This document shows, in pieces, positions 47,088-54,825 of a stretch of 64,000 nt of DNA. The stretch covers positions 62,001 to 126,000 of the forward strand of contig NZ_CANLTQ010000005.1 in assembly GCF_947494025.1 (NCBI RefSeq). The letters are read 5' to 3'. This DNA is from an uncultured Jannaschia sp. (GTDB lineage Bacteria > Pseudomonadota > Alphaproteobacteria > Rhodobacterales > Rhodobacteraceae). Position 1 is the stretch's first letter; every line of letters starts with the position of its first letter. The notes under the pieces were generated by a model. It was not told the DNA's origin, did not search any database, and was given only the letters and a program-made list of their open reading frames with translations. Made by a program: the position numbers and the translations under genes.

Positions 47088-47552
47088 TCAGGCGGCCTCG
47101 GACGCCGTGCCCTCGGTCAAAAGCGTGTAGAGGATCGACGGGTCGGAATTGGCCCGGAGCTTCGTGCAAAGCCCCGGATCGCGGAGCGTGCGGGATACTA
47201 GGGCCAGCGCCTTCAGATGCGCGACGCCCGCGCCGTCGGGCGCGAACAGCGCGAAGATCAGGTCGACCGGCTTGCGGTCCGTCGCGTCGAAATCGAGCGG
47301 CGCCTCGAGACGGACGAACACGCCGTGGACCTTGTCCAACCCGCCGATCCGCGCGTGGGGCAGGGCGACTCCGCGACCCACGGCGGTCGTGCCGAGCGCT
47401 TCCCGGTCCTGCAGGGCCGAGAAGGCGGTGGCATAGTCGATGGCGAGGCGCTCGCGCGAGATCTCCGCGAGATCGCAGAACAGGCGCTTCTTGCTGGACG
47501 CCTTCGGCAACGCCTTCACGGACCCGGAGGCCAGGATTTCGCTTACCTGCAT
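47088..47552 (-). CDS. ptsN: nitrogen-PTS enzyme IIA (PtsN)
   Basis: A 154-residue regulatory EIIA. The phosphoacceptor His is in GRGVALPHARIGGLDKVHG (about residue 68), and VDLIFALFAPDGAGVAHLKAL follows. The phosphorylation state controls K+ transport, nitrogen and stress responses in proteobacteria. It lies 36 bases after hpf in the usual hpf-ptsN pair and converges with the sulfotransferase gene, seven bases apart. Confidence 0.93.
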   Translation of the reverse strand: MQVSEILASGSVKALPKASSKKRLFCDLAEISRERLAIDYATAFSALQDREALGTTAVGRGVALPHARIGGLDKVHGVFVRLEAPLDFDATDRKPVDLIFALFAPDGAGVAHLKALALVSRTLRDPGLCTKLRANSDPSILYTLLTEGTASEAA

Positions 47553-47588
47553 CTGCTCTGTCCTTGCTCGCGCCCCGTTCGAGACGTC

Positions 47589-48167
47589 TCAGCCGTTTAC
47601 GGCAGGGTCGATCCAGCCAACGTTTCCATCATCGCGCCGGTAAACCACGTTGAGGCCGCCGCCCTTCTCGTTCTTGAATACCAGCACCGGCGCACCGGCA
47701 ATCTCCATCTGCATGACCGCTTCCCCGACGGAGAGCGAAGGGATCCGCGTCTCCATCTCGGCCACGATCACCGGTGCGAGGCTGTCAGGCTCCTCTTCGT
47801 CGTCCTGGCCCGCATCGGCGGCGAGTATATACGAAGCCGCCCCGAAAAGTTCAACCGGCGTCGTCCGCTCCTGATGATGGTTCTTGAGGCGGCGTTTGTA
47901 GCGACGCAGCTGCTTGTCCATCTTCTCGGTGACGGCGTCGAAGGCCGCGTAGATTTCGACGGCCTTGGCCTTCGCGGTCGTGGTCAGGCCGGTGGAGAGG
48001 TGCACCGTCGCCTCGCAGACATGCTCGTGCGCCGATTTGGAGAACACGACCTGCGCGTCGGTCGGCCGCTGGGAGTACTTCTCGATCACTTGCCCGAGTT
48101 CCGCACGGACATGCGTCTGCAACGCTTCGCCGATGTCGATCTGCTTACCGGTGATCTGATAGCGCAT
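47589..48167 (-). CDS. hpf: ribosome hibernation-promoting factor, long form
   Basis: A 192-residue long HPF. The N-terminal RaiA/HPF domain starts RYQITGKQIDIGEALQTHV and holds the basic helix (MDKQLRRYKRRLKNHHQE). An acidic linker leads to the C-terminal dimerisation domain ending in FKNEKGGGLNVVYRRDDGNV. It dimerises 70S ribosomes into inactive 100S particles in stationary phase. ATG 48167 has AGGAGG five bases upstream. Two small hairpins (48186-48198 and 48222-48242) lie in its leader. Confidence 0.92.
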   Translation of the reverse strand: MRYQITGKQIDIGEALQTHVRAELGQVIEKYSQRPTDAQVVFSKSAHEHVCEATVHLSTGLTTTAKAKAVEIYAAFDAVTEKMDKQLRRYKRRLKNHHQERTTPVELFGAASYILAADAGQDDEEEPDSLAPVIVAEMETRIPSLSVGEAVMQMEIAGAPVLVFKNEKGGGLNVVYRRDDGNVGWIDPAVNG

Positions 48168-48279
48168 GGTTCCTCCTGGGATGACGGGGCGATGCCCCGC
48201 GGGTCTGATCGGATCTCCCATGAGGCGACGCAACGTCGTCTCGTGTCAATGGCGGAGGCCGAACGCAGACAAACGCCGG

Positions 48280-49026
48280 TCAGCGCGAGAACGTTTCGCC
48301 GAGATAGACGCGGCGTACGTCCTCGTGGGCCACGACCTCCTCGGGGGAGCCCGACATCAGCACGCCGCCGTCGTGAAGGATATAGGCGCGGTCGACGATC
48401 TGCAGCGTCTCACGCACGTTATGGTCGGTGATGAGGACGCCGATGCCCCGCGACCGCAGATCGACCACCAGCGACCGGATATCGCCGACGGCGATCGGAT
48501 CGACGCCCGCGAAGGGCTCGTCGAGGAGCAGGTAGCGGGGATCGGCGGCCAGGCACCGGGCGATCTCCACCCGCCGCCGTTCGCCCCCCGACAGGGCGAG
48601 CGCCGATGCGCGGCGCAGGTGGCCGATATGGAACTCGCCCAGAAGCGTTTCGAGGCGCTCGCGCCGGCGATGGCGCTTGGTCTCGGAGACTTCCAGGATG
48701 GCCATGATGTTCTGCTCGACGGTCAGGCCGCGGAAGATCGACATCTCCTGTGGCAGATATCCGATTCCCGCCTTGGCGCGGCGGTACATCGGCAGCCACG
48801 TCACGTCCCGCCCGTCGAGCGTGACGCGCCCCCCGTCCGGCGTGACCAGGCCGGCGACGCAGTAGAACGTCGTCGTCTTGCCCGATCCGTTCGGCCCCAG
48901 CAGGGCCACGACCTCGCCACGCGCAAGGTCCATAGATACGTCGCGGATCACGGGGCGCTTGCGATACGATTTCCGCAAATTGCGGATCGACAGGCCGCCC
49001 TCTCCCTCGGTCACGGACAGGGTCAC
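48280..49026 (-). CDS. lptB: LPS export ABC transporter ATPase LptB
   Basis: A 248-residue ABC ATPase powering LPS extraction from the inner membrane with LptFG. Walker A is [16 protein letters not shown], the Q loop [17 protein letters not shown], the signature [17 protein letters not shown], and Walker [19 protein letters not shown] with an H loop in [19 protein letters not shown] is diagnostic of LptB. GTG 49026 overlaps the lptA stop (GTGA). In many proteobacteria rpoN follows lptB; here hpf does. Confidence 0.95.
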   Translation of the reverse strand: MTLSVTEGEGGLSIRNLRKSYRKRPVIRDVSMDLARGEVVALLGPNGSGKTTTFYCVAGLVTPDGGRVTLDGRDVTWLPMYRRAKAGIGYLPQEMSIFRGLTVEQNIMAILEVSETKRHRRRERLETLLGEFHIGHLRRASALALSGGERRRVEIARCLAADPRYLLLDEPFAGVDPIAVGDIRSLVVDLRSRGIGVLITDHNVRETLQIVDRAYILHDGGVLMSGSPEEVVAHEDVRRVYLGETFSR

Positions 49027-49499
49027 GGCTGAAGGGTCGTCCGCACCCGTCCCGTGACGGTCCCCGCCCCCGAGGCGAGGTTGATCGCGAGCCGGTCGCC
49101 CGCCAGCGTGTTCCCGGCCTGCGTGACGAGGACGTCGCCCGTCATCAGGATCTCGGACGTTCCCAGCGTATAGACTGCCTCCTGCCCCTCGGCCGCGTCC
49201 TCCCCGGCGACGATAAGCACGTTGCCCGAGGCGTTGAGGCGGTCGATCCGGCGCTCGCCCGCGGCGTCGGTCGCGTAGTCCACGACGACGGTATCCGCGG
49301 ACAGCCGCAACTCGCCCTGCGCAACGACGACGTTGCCCTGCAGCACCGCACGGCCCGTGGCCTGGTCCACCTCGAGGTTGTCGGCCGCCACGTCCACCGG
49401 CGCGGAGCGGTCGAACTCGCCGCGACCGAAACCGACGGATGCCTCCTGCGCGACGGCCGGCAGGGCGAGGAGGACGAGGGCTATGGCGCGGAGGAGCAT
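49023..49499 (-). CDS. lptA: LPS transport periplasmic protein LptA
   Basis: A 158-residue periplasmic beta-jellyroll bridge. A signal peptide ([18 protein letters not shown]) precedes the OstA/LptA domain: [39 protein letters not shown] and [20 protein letters not shown]. It carries LPS from LptC to LptD. It sits between lptC (13-base gap) and lptB (overlap). Confidence 0.9.
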   Translation of the reverse strand: MLLRAIALVLLALPAVAQEASVGFGRGEFDRSAPVDVAADNLEVDQATGRAVLQGNVVVAQGELRLSADTVVVDYATDAAGERRIDRLNASGNVLIVAGEDAAEGQEAVYTLGTSEILMTGDVLVTQAGNTLAGDRLAINLASGAGTVTGRVRTTLQP

Positions 49500-49512
49500 G
49501 CGGCGGGTCCGG

Positions 49513-50127
49513 TCAGGTTGGGGGGCGGTATAGCAGGTTCACGCCGTCGGTGAAGACCATGCGTACCGCGCCGCCCTCGTCCTCGTCGATGCGAAGCGCG
49601 CCGGCGCGAAAGGTGCCGAGCGGTCCCTCGCCGGTCACCTCGCCCGGCGCGACGACGTCCAGCCGGCCGAGCGTGCCCTCGAGCCGGTCGGTATCCACCC
49701 GGTAGCCCGTCGAGGTCTCGATCCGGACGGCGCCGTCGAGCGCGATCCGCCGGGTGCCGGTATCGATCTGTCCGCGATCCGACCGGACCTGCGACCGGCC
49801 GCCCGCCGGGTCCGACAGGACGAGTTCCATCGCGTCGGCGCTCATCCGTCGGGGATCGTCCGCATCCGGGCGGGCGACGCGGGCGGAGAGGTCGAAGTTC
49901 GTCCCTTCCTGGCTGACGCCGGTGAAGCGTGGCCGCGTGAGCTGCCGCTCCCGGGCGCGCTCGGACACGTCCACCTCGGCGATCGGGATCGCGTCCTCCG
50001 GGTTCACCCGACGGGCCAGCAGGAACATCGTGGACAGAAGGACGAGCGCCGTGATCGGCAACAGAATGCGGATCAGCCGGATGACGCGGCTGTGCAGGTT
50101 GTCGGCACGATGCGGGACGCGGGCCAT
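49513..50127 (-). CDS. lptC: LPS export protein LptC
   Basis: A 204-residue bitopic protein. It has a short basic N-terminus, one membrane helix (LIRILLPITALVLLSTMFLLA, about residues 15-35) and a periplasmic beta-jellyroll with FDLSARVARPDADDPRRM and GEVTGEGPLGTFRAGALRID. It docks LptB2FG to LptA. It lies between rnd (13-base gap) and lptA. Confidence 0.88.
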   Translation of the reverse strand: MARVPHRADNLHSRVIRLIRILLPITALVLLSTMFLLARRVNPEDAIPIAEVDVSERARERQLTRPRFTGVSQEGTNFDLSARVARPDADDPRRMSADAMELVLSDPAGGRSQVRSDRGQIDTGTRRIALDGAVRIETSTGYRVDTDRLEGTLGRLDVVAPGEVTGEGPLGTFRAGALRIDEDEGGAVRMVFTDGVNLLYRPPT

Positions 50128-50140
50128 TCCGGCCCTCCTG

Positions 50141-50755
50141 TCAAGAATGGGCGAAGATGTCCGTCTCCGGGTAGCCGATCAGGTCGAGCCGGGCACGGGT
50201 GGGCAGGAAGTCGAAGCAGGCCTGTGCAATCTCCATGCGCCCCTCGCGTTCGAGCCGCGCGTCGAGTTCGACCTTCAGGCGATGGAGATAGAGCACGTCC
50301 GAGGCGGCATAGGCCAGCTGCGCCTCGGTCAGGTCCGGCGCGCCCCAGTCGGAGGTCTGTTGCAGCTTGGAGATGTCCTCGCCCACCATCTCGCTCAGAA
50401 GCGCCTTCAGCCCATGCCTGTCGGTATAGGTCCGCACCAGACGGCTCGCGATCTTGGAACACCAGACCGGCTCCGCGAGCGCGCCGAACACGTGAAACAT
50501 CGCGGCGATGTCGAAGCGACCGTAATGGAACAGTTTCAGCACCGAGATGTCCGTCAGGAGACGCTCGAGATTGGGAGCGGAGGTCTGACCGATGCCGATC
50601 TGCACGAGATGCGCGTTGCCGTCGCCCGCCGACAGCTGGACGAGGCAAAGGCGGTCGCGATGCGGGTTCAGGCCCATCGTCTCGCAGTCGATGGCGACGG
50701 AGGACCCGAGATCGAGGTCGTCGGGCAGGTCGTTCTGGTACAGGGTGACGCTCAT
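50141..50755 (-). CDS. rnd: ribonuclease D-type 3'-5' exonuclease
   Basis: A 204-residue DEDDy exonuclease. ExoI is SVAIDCETMGLNPHRDRLCL (D-x-E), ExoII is LKLFHYGRFDIAAM and ExoIII is AYAASDVLYLHRL (YxxxD). It is only the catalytic domain: the HRDC domains of E. coli RNase D are missing, as in the short forms common in alphaproteobacteria. The likely role is RNA 3' processing. It is the first gene of rnd-lptC-lptA-lptB. Confidence 0.88.
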   Translation of the reverse strand: MSVTLYQNDLPDDLDLGSSVAIDCETMGLNPHRDRLCLVQLSAGDGNAHLVQIGIGQTSAPNLERLLTDISVLKLFHYGRFDIAAMFHVFGALAEPVWCSKIASRLVRTYTDRHGLKALLSEMVGEDISKLQQTSDWGAPDLTEAQLAYAASDVLYLHRLKVELDARLEREGRMEIAQACFDFLPTRARLDLIGYPETDIFAHS

Positions 50756-50850
50756 CTTCGACCTCCGGGGCGCGGCGCGTGACGGCCGGCCATCGGGCCG
50801 GGTGCCCGGCGTTTAGACCGCGCGGTCGTGCGATGGCAAACGATGATCGG

Positions 50851-51498
50851 TCACGCGGCCGACAGGTAGCCCACGATCATGTCGCTCGCCCGGTCCGCAT
50901 GACGCTCCAGCCAGTCCTGCGAGATCGGGACCTCGAACACGGTGCTCAGGGTGTGGATGTTCGAGATCGGAAAGTAGCAAAGCGACGCGATGAAGATGTA
51001 GAGCTCCACCGCGTCGATGTCGTTCCGGAACACGCCCTGCTCCGCCCCGTGCCGCAGGATCGTGCGGAGCCGCGTGAGCAGGACGGACTGGATCTCGACC
51101 GTGTCCTCCATGTTCCGGATCGTCCTGCCACCGCGCAGGTTCTCGGTGTTGAGCATGCGGATGAACCACGGCTTTTCGCGGAAATGGTTCATGGTGAAGC
51201 GCACAAGCGTCCGGATCGCCGCCGCCGGATCGAGCATGTCGAGCTCGAGCGCGGCCTCGCCCTCGCGGATCTGCACATAGGCCTCGCGCAGGGCGGCGGC
51301 ATAGATCGCGTCCTTGTCGCCGAAATAATCGTAGATCATCGGCTTGCTGACACCCGCCCGCTCGGAGATACGGTCGACGCGGGCGCCGGAATGGCCGACT
51401 TCGCCGAACTCCTCGAGCGCGGCCTGAAGGATCGCGGCGCGCGTGACCTCGGGGTTGCGCTTCCTGCCCTTCCGGATTGGCCCCGCCTCGATCGTCAT
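50851..51498 (-). CDS. TetR/AcrR-family transcriptional regulator
   Basis: A 215-residue repressor-type protein. The N-terminal helix-turn-helix reads RAAILQAALEEFGEVGHSGA then ISERAGVSKPMIYDYFGDKD. The ligand/dimer domain (RFTMNHFREKPWFIRMLNTE, NLRGG, FIASLCYFPISNIHT) resembles the RutR/YcdC-type C-terminus. ATG 51498 has GAGGGGG just upstream; a GTG-like start further up (51525) is less likely. It is the last gene after the Gfo-DUF993-epimerase operon. CTACC-N4-RGTAG palindromes in front of that operon and of tctC are its likely operators. Confidence 0.88.
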   Translation of the reverse strand: MTIEAGPIRKGRKRNPEVTRAAILQAALEEFGEVGHSGARVDRISERAGVSKPMIYDYFGDKDAIYAAALREAYVQIREGEAALELDMLDPAAAIRTLVRFTMNHFREKPWFIRMLNTENLRGGRTIRNMEDTVEIQSVLLTRLRTILRHGAEQGVFRNDIDAVELYIFIASLCYFPISNIHTLSTVFEVPISQDWLERHADRASDMIVGYLSAA

Positions 51499-51554
51499 CG
51501 ACCCCCTCGTCCCGTTGTGCCGCATCCGGGGCCTATCACGTTTCGGCCCCCGGT

Positions 51555-51569
51555 GCGCCAGTGTGGCGC
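51555..51569 (-). promoter_or_regulatory. inverted repeat GCGCCA-GTG-TGGCGC ahead of tetR
   Basis: Perfect 6-base arms with a 3-base loop in the 81-base gap between the epimerase stop and tetR. It may be a weak terminator or stabilising hairpin. It does not match the CTACC palindromes. Confidence 0.3.
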
Positions 51570-51579
51570 TAGCAGCTCA

Positions 51580-52407
51580 TCAGCAAGCCGAGCGTCCGCG
51601 TTCCACGATCGTGGCGAGCACCTCGTCAGGGTCGCGCCGCCACCAGTCGAGTGCGGAGAAGATCTCCACTTCGTTCAGCCCGTCGAAGCCGTTCGCCTCG
51701 ACCAGACCGCGCAGGCGGGGAATGTCGATCACCCCGTCGCCCATCAGACCCCGGTCGGTCAGCAGATCGCGGGTCGGCACCAGCCAGTCGCAGATGTGGA
51801 ACGCCATGATCCGGTCCCGGCCCGCGCGGGCGAGCTGCGCCTCGAGCTGCGGATCCCACCAGACGTGATAGACGTCCACGGCGCAACCGATCCCGGCTCC
51901 CAGTCGGTCGCAGATGTCGAGCGCGTGGCCCATCGTGTTCACGCAGGCGCGGTCGGCGGCGTACATCGGGTGCAACGGCTCGATTGCGATCCGCACGCCC
52001 GCACCCCGCGCATGTTCCAGCGTCCGGGCCAGCCCCTCCTCCACGAGCGACCACGCGGCGGGCAGATCGCGACTGCCCCGCGCCAGCCCGCCCACGACCA
52101 TGACGAGGCACTCCGCGCCGAGCGTCGCCGCCTCATCCACCGCGCGCCGGTTGTCGTCGATCACCGCGACGTCGAGTGATCCGCTTTCGGTGAACCAGCC
52201 GCCGCGGCAAAGGCCCGAGACCCGCAGGCCGGCATCGCGGATCGCCTGCGCCGCGGCCTCGACTCCCATCTCGTGCAGCTTGTCCCGCCAGGGCGAGAGG
52301 CCGCCGAACCCGTGCCGGGCGCAGCCCTCGATGCAATCGGCGAGCCCCCATCGCTCCCGCACCGTCGCCGTGTTGAGCGACAGCCGCGCCGGTTCGAGCC
52401 CGCTCAT
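51580..52407 (-). CDS. sugar phosphate isomerase/epimerase (xylose isomerase-like TIM barrel)
   Basis: A 275-residue AP-endonuclease-2-type TIM barrel. Metal-ligand candidates lie in the IAIEPLHPMY, GCAVDVYHVWWD and MAFHICDWLV strands (E, D, H), and NEVEIFSALDWW near the end supplies the last Glu. Such enzymes isomerise or dehydrate keto-sugars. Its ATG overlaps the DUF993 stop as ATGA, so it works in the same pathway as that enzyme and the Gfo-type dehydrogenase upstream. The substrate is unknown. Confidence 0.83.
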   Translation of the reverse strand: MSGLEPARLSLNTATVRERWGLADCIEGCARHGFGGLSPWRDKLHEMGVEAAAQAIRDAGLRVSGLCRGGWFTESGSLDVAVIDDNRRAVDEAATLGAECLVMVVGGLARGSRDLPAAWSLVEEGLARTLEHARGAGVRIAIEPLHPMYAADRACVNTMGHALDICDRLGAGIGCAVDVYHVWWDPQLEAQLARAGRDRIMAFHICDWLVPTRDLLTDRGLMGDGVIDIPRLRGLVEANGFDGLNEVEIFSALDWWRRDPDEVLATIVERGRSAC

Positions 52408-53549
52408 GCGTCGAGCCCCCGGGCCGACAGGACGATGCGCGCCCGGGCTGCCACGCGGTCGGGATCGGTGAAGAGTCCCGCCTCGTTGGCCAGACGCACG
52501 ATCTCCGCCAGATGCAGCGTGGAACGCGTGCTCTCCTGCCCGCCGATCATCGTGAAGTGGTCCTGATGGCCGTTCAGGTAAGCCATGAAGACGACGCCCG
52601 TCTTGTAGAACCGCGTCGGTGCCTTGAAGATGTGCTGCGACAGCGGGACGGTCGGGGCGAAGGTTTCGTGGTAGGCGGCCACCTCCCCCTTCGCCAGTTG
52701 CGACAGCGCCCGGGAGGCCGCGCCCGCGATCGGATCGAAAATGCCCAGAAGCGCGTGGGAATGACCATCCGCATCGCCCGCGATCAGATCCGGGTAGTTG
52801 AAGTCGTCGCCCGTATACATCAGCACGCCTTCGGGCAGGCGCCGCCGCATGGCGACTTCCTTCTCTGCGGACAGCAGGCTGATCTTGATCCCGTCGATCT
52901 TGGCCGCGTTGTCCGCGATCACCGAGACGGCGGTGTCCATCGCCGCCATGTGGTCGCCGGAGCCCCAGTAGCCCGCGAGCGCGGGGTCGAACATCTCGCC
53001 CAGCCAGTGCAGGATCGCGGGCCGCTCAAGGCCCGACAGGACGCGGCCGTAGACGCGGGCGTAGTCCTCCGGTCCGGTGGCGGCGCGGGCGAGCGCGCGG
53101 CTCGCCATCAGGATCACGCGGCTGCCCGCGGCCTCGACCGCTTCGCATTGCTTCTCGTAGGCGCGGATCACGTCGTCCACCGTCACGTCCGGCCCGGGCG
53201 CGAGGTGATCGGTCCCCGCCCCGCTCGCGATCAGGTGACCGCCGGCGCGCGCCATCTCGGTCGAACGCTGGATCAACTCCAGCGAGGTCGGCCAGTCCAG
53301 CCCCATGCCGCGCTGCGCCGTGTCCATCGATTCCGCCACGCCGAGGCCGAGGCTCCAGAGATGCTCGCGGAAGGCGAGGGTGCGGTCCCAGTCCACGGTC
53401 ACGTCGAGCCACGGATCGACGTCGGCCAACGGATCGGCCACGACATGCGCGGCGGCATAGACCGTGCGCGTCCAGTCGCCGGTCGCCTCCGGCGCGGGCC
53501 CGGCACGCAGCGTGACGGCGCCGCCCGGCAGGTTCAGAACCGTGCTCAT
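52404..53549 (-). CDS. DUF993 / dihydrodipicolinate synthase-like protein
   Basis: A 381-residue protein of the DUF993 family, related to class I aldolases such as DapA. Recognisable blocks are MGLDWPTSLELIQRSTEMAR, ASGAGTDHLA, RPAILHWLGEMFDPALAGYW, and KIDGIKISLL, whose Lys could be the Schiff-base residue by position. VLMYTGDDFNYPDLIAGDAD and HALLGIFDPIAGAAS follow. The function is not established; an aldolase or lyase cleaving an oxidised sugar is the natural guess given its neighbours. It overlaps the dehydrogenase gene upstream and the epimerase gene downstream as ATGA. Confidence 0.82.
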   Translation of the reverse strand: MSTVLNLPGGAVTLRAGPAPEATGDWTRTVYAAAHVVADPLADVDPWLDVTVDWDRTLAFREHLWSLGLGVAESMDTAQRGMGLDWPTSLELIQRSTEMARAGGHLIASGAGTDHLAPGPDVTVDDVIRAYEKQCEAVEAAGSRVILMASRALARAATGPEDYARVYGRVLSGLERPAILHWLGEMFDPALAGYWGSGDHMAAMDTAVSVIADNAAKIDGIKISLLSAEKEVAMRRRLPEGVLMYTGDDFNYPDLIAGDADGHSHALLGIFDPIAGAASRALSQLAKGEVAAYHETFAPTVPLSQHIFKAPTRFYKTGVVFMAYLNGHQDHFTMIGGQESTRSTLHLAEIVRLANEAGLFTDPDRVAARARIVLSARGLDA

Positions 53550-54706
53550 ATGTCCAGATCCGCGAGATCGACCCAGCGGCGCTCCTTCGAGCTCTGGTAG
53601 CCGGCCTGCGCGAGCTGCACACCCTTCGCGCCTTCCTCGAGCGTGTAGGAGAACGGCGCATCCTCGGCGACGTGGCGCAGGAACTGCTCCCACTGCACCT
53701 TGAAGCCGTTGTCGAAAACCTTGTTGTCCGGCACCTCCTCCCAGTCCGCGAAGAAGTCGAGAACCTGCGGCTGGTCGGGGTTCCAGACCGGCTTCGGCGT
53801 GTTGACGCGATGCTGGCTCAGGCACTTGTGCAGGCCCGCGACGGCCGATCCGTGGGTGCCGTCGACCTGGAAGGTCACGAGGTCGTCGCGGCGCACGCGG
53901 GCACACCAGCTCGAATTGATATGCGCCACGATCTCCCCCTCCGGCCCGTCGAGCAGGAAGGTCGCGTAGGCGGCGTCGTCCGCGGTGGCCTTGAAGCGGT
54001 CGCCTGTCTCGTCGAGGCGCTCGGGAATGTGGGTGAAGCCCAGGCAGGACACCGATCTCACCGGCGCGATCACGTTGTCGAGCACGTAGCGCCAGTGGCA
54101 GAGCATGTCGGAGATCATGCCGCCCCCGTCCTCGGCCCGGTAATTCCAGCTCGGCCGTTGCGGGGTCAGGTCGTCGCCGGTGAACACCCAGTAGCCGAAC
54201 TCCCCCTTCACGCTGAGGATCCGTCCGAAAAAGCCGAGGTCGCGCAGCCGTTTCAGCTTGATCAGACCGGGCAGGTCCAGCTTGTCGTGGACGATGCCGT
54301 TCCTCACGCCCTTGGCCTTGGCGTGACGCGCGATGGCCACGGCATCCTCCAGACCCTCGCTCATCGGCTTCTCGGAATAGACGTGCTTGCCCGCGTCGAT
54401 CGCCCGGCGCAGCAGCCCCGGCCGCATCTGCGTGCTGGCCGCGTCGAAGAAGATCGTGTCGTCCGGATTGGCGAGCGTGGCGTCGAGGTCGGTCGTGAAC
54501 CGCTCCACGCCGTGCGTTTTGGCCAGCGCCTCGATCTTGTCGGCGTTGCGACCCACGATGATCGGGTCCGGCACGAGCCGCGTACCGTCCGACAGGACCA
54601 CACCGCCCTGGTCGCGGATGGCGAGGACCGAACGGATCAGATGCTGGTTCATCCCCATCCGCCCGGTCACGCCATGCATGATGATCCCGATGCGTTCCTG
54701 TTTCAC
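53546..54706 (-). CDS. Gfo/Idh/MocA-family oxidoreductase
   Basis: A 386-residue NAD(P)-dependent dehydrogenase. The N-terminal Rossmann domain begins IGIIMHGVTGRMGMNQHLIR, and the Gfo/Idh/MocA signature YSEKPMSEGLEDAVAIARHA contains the EKP lysine. GGGMISDMLCHWRYVLD has the catalytic Asp/His pair. It probably oxidises a sugar, cyclitol or related acid. The GTG start has GAGGAG nine bases upstream. It is the first gene of the Gfo-DUF993-epimerase operon, behind a TTGACA promoter with an overlapping palindrome. Confidence 0.87.
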   Translation of the reverse strand: MKQERIGIIMHGVTGRMGMNQHLIRSVLAIRDQGGVVLSDGTRLVPDPIIVGRNADKIEALAKTHGVERFTTDLDATLANPDDTIFFDAASTQMRPGLLRRAIDAGKHVYSEKPMSEGLEDAVAIARHAKAKGVRNGIVHDKLDLPGLIKLKRLRDLGFFGRILSVKGEFGYWVFTGDDLTPQRPSWNYRAEDGGGMISDMLCHWRYVLDNVIAPVRSVSCLGFTHIPERLDETGDRFKATADDAAYATFLLDGPEGEIVAHINSSWCARVRRDDLVTFQVDGTHGSAVAGLHKCLSQHRVNTPKPVWNPDQPQVLDFFADWEEVPDNKVFDNGFKVQWEQFLRHVAEDAPFSYTLEEGAKGVQLAQAGYQSSKERRWVDLADLDI

Positions 54707-54732
54707 TCTCGACTCTCCTCGATCCGAGCCAA

Positions 54733-54773
54733 TTACCTACCGATAAGTAGATAATATTGGTTTATCGTGTCAA
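54733..54773 (-). promoter_or_regulatory. promoter and TetR-type operator of the Gfo-DUF993-epimerase operon
   Basis: On the minus strand TTGACA (54768-54773) is followed after 16 bases by TCTACT as a possible -10. Overlapping it is a palindrome at 54733-54754 with arms TTACCTAC and GTAGATAA (one mismatch). Its core CTACCGATAAGTAG (54737-54750) matches the core in front of tctC. Placement over the -10 suits repression. Confidence 0.6.
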
Positions 54774-54825
54774 CGCGGATATTTGCCTGCGGGCATCGGT
54801 GTGAGATGAATTCGTGCGGCACGGC

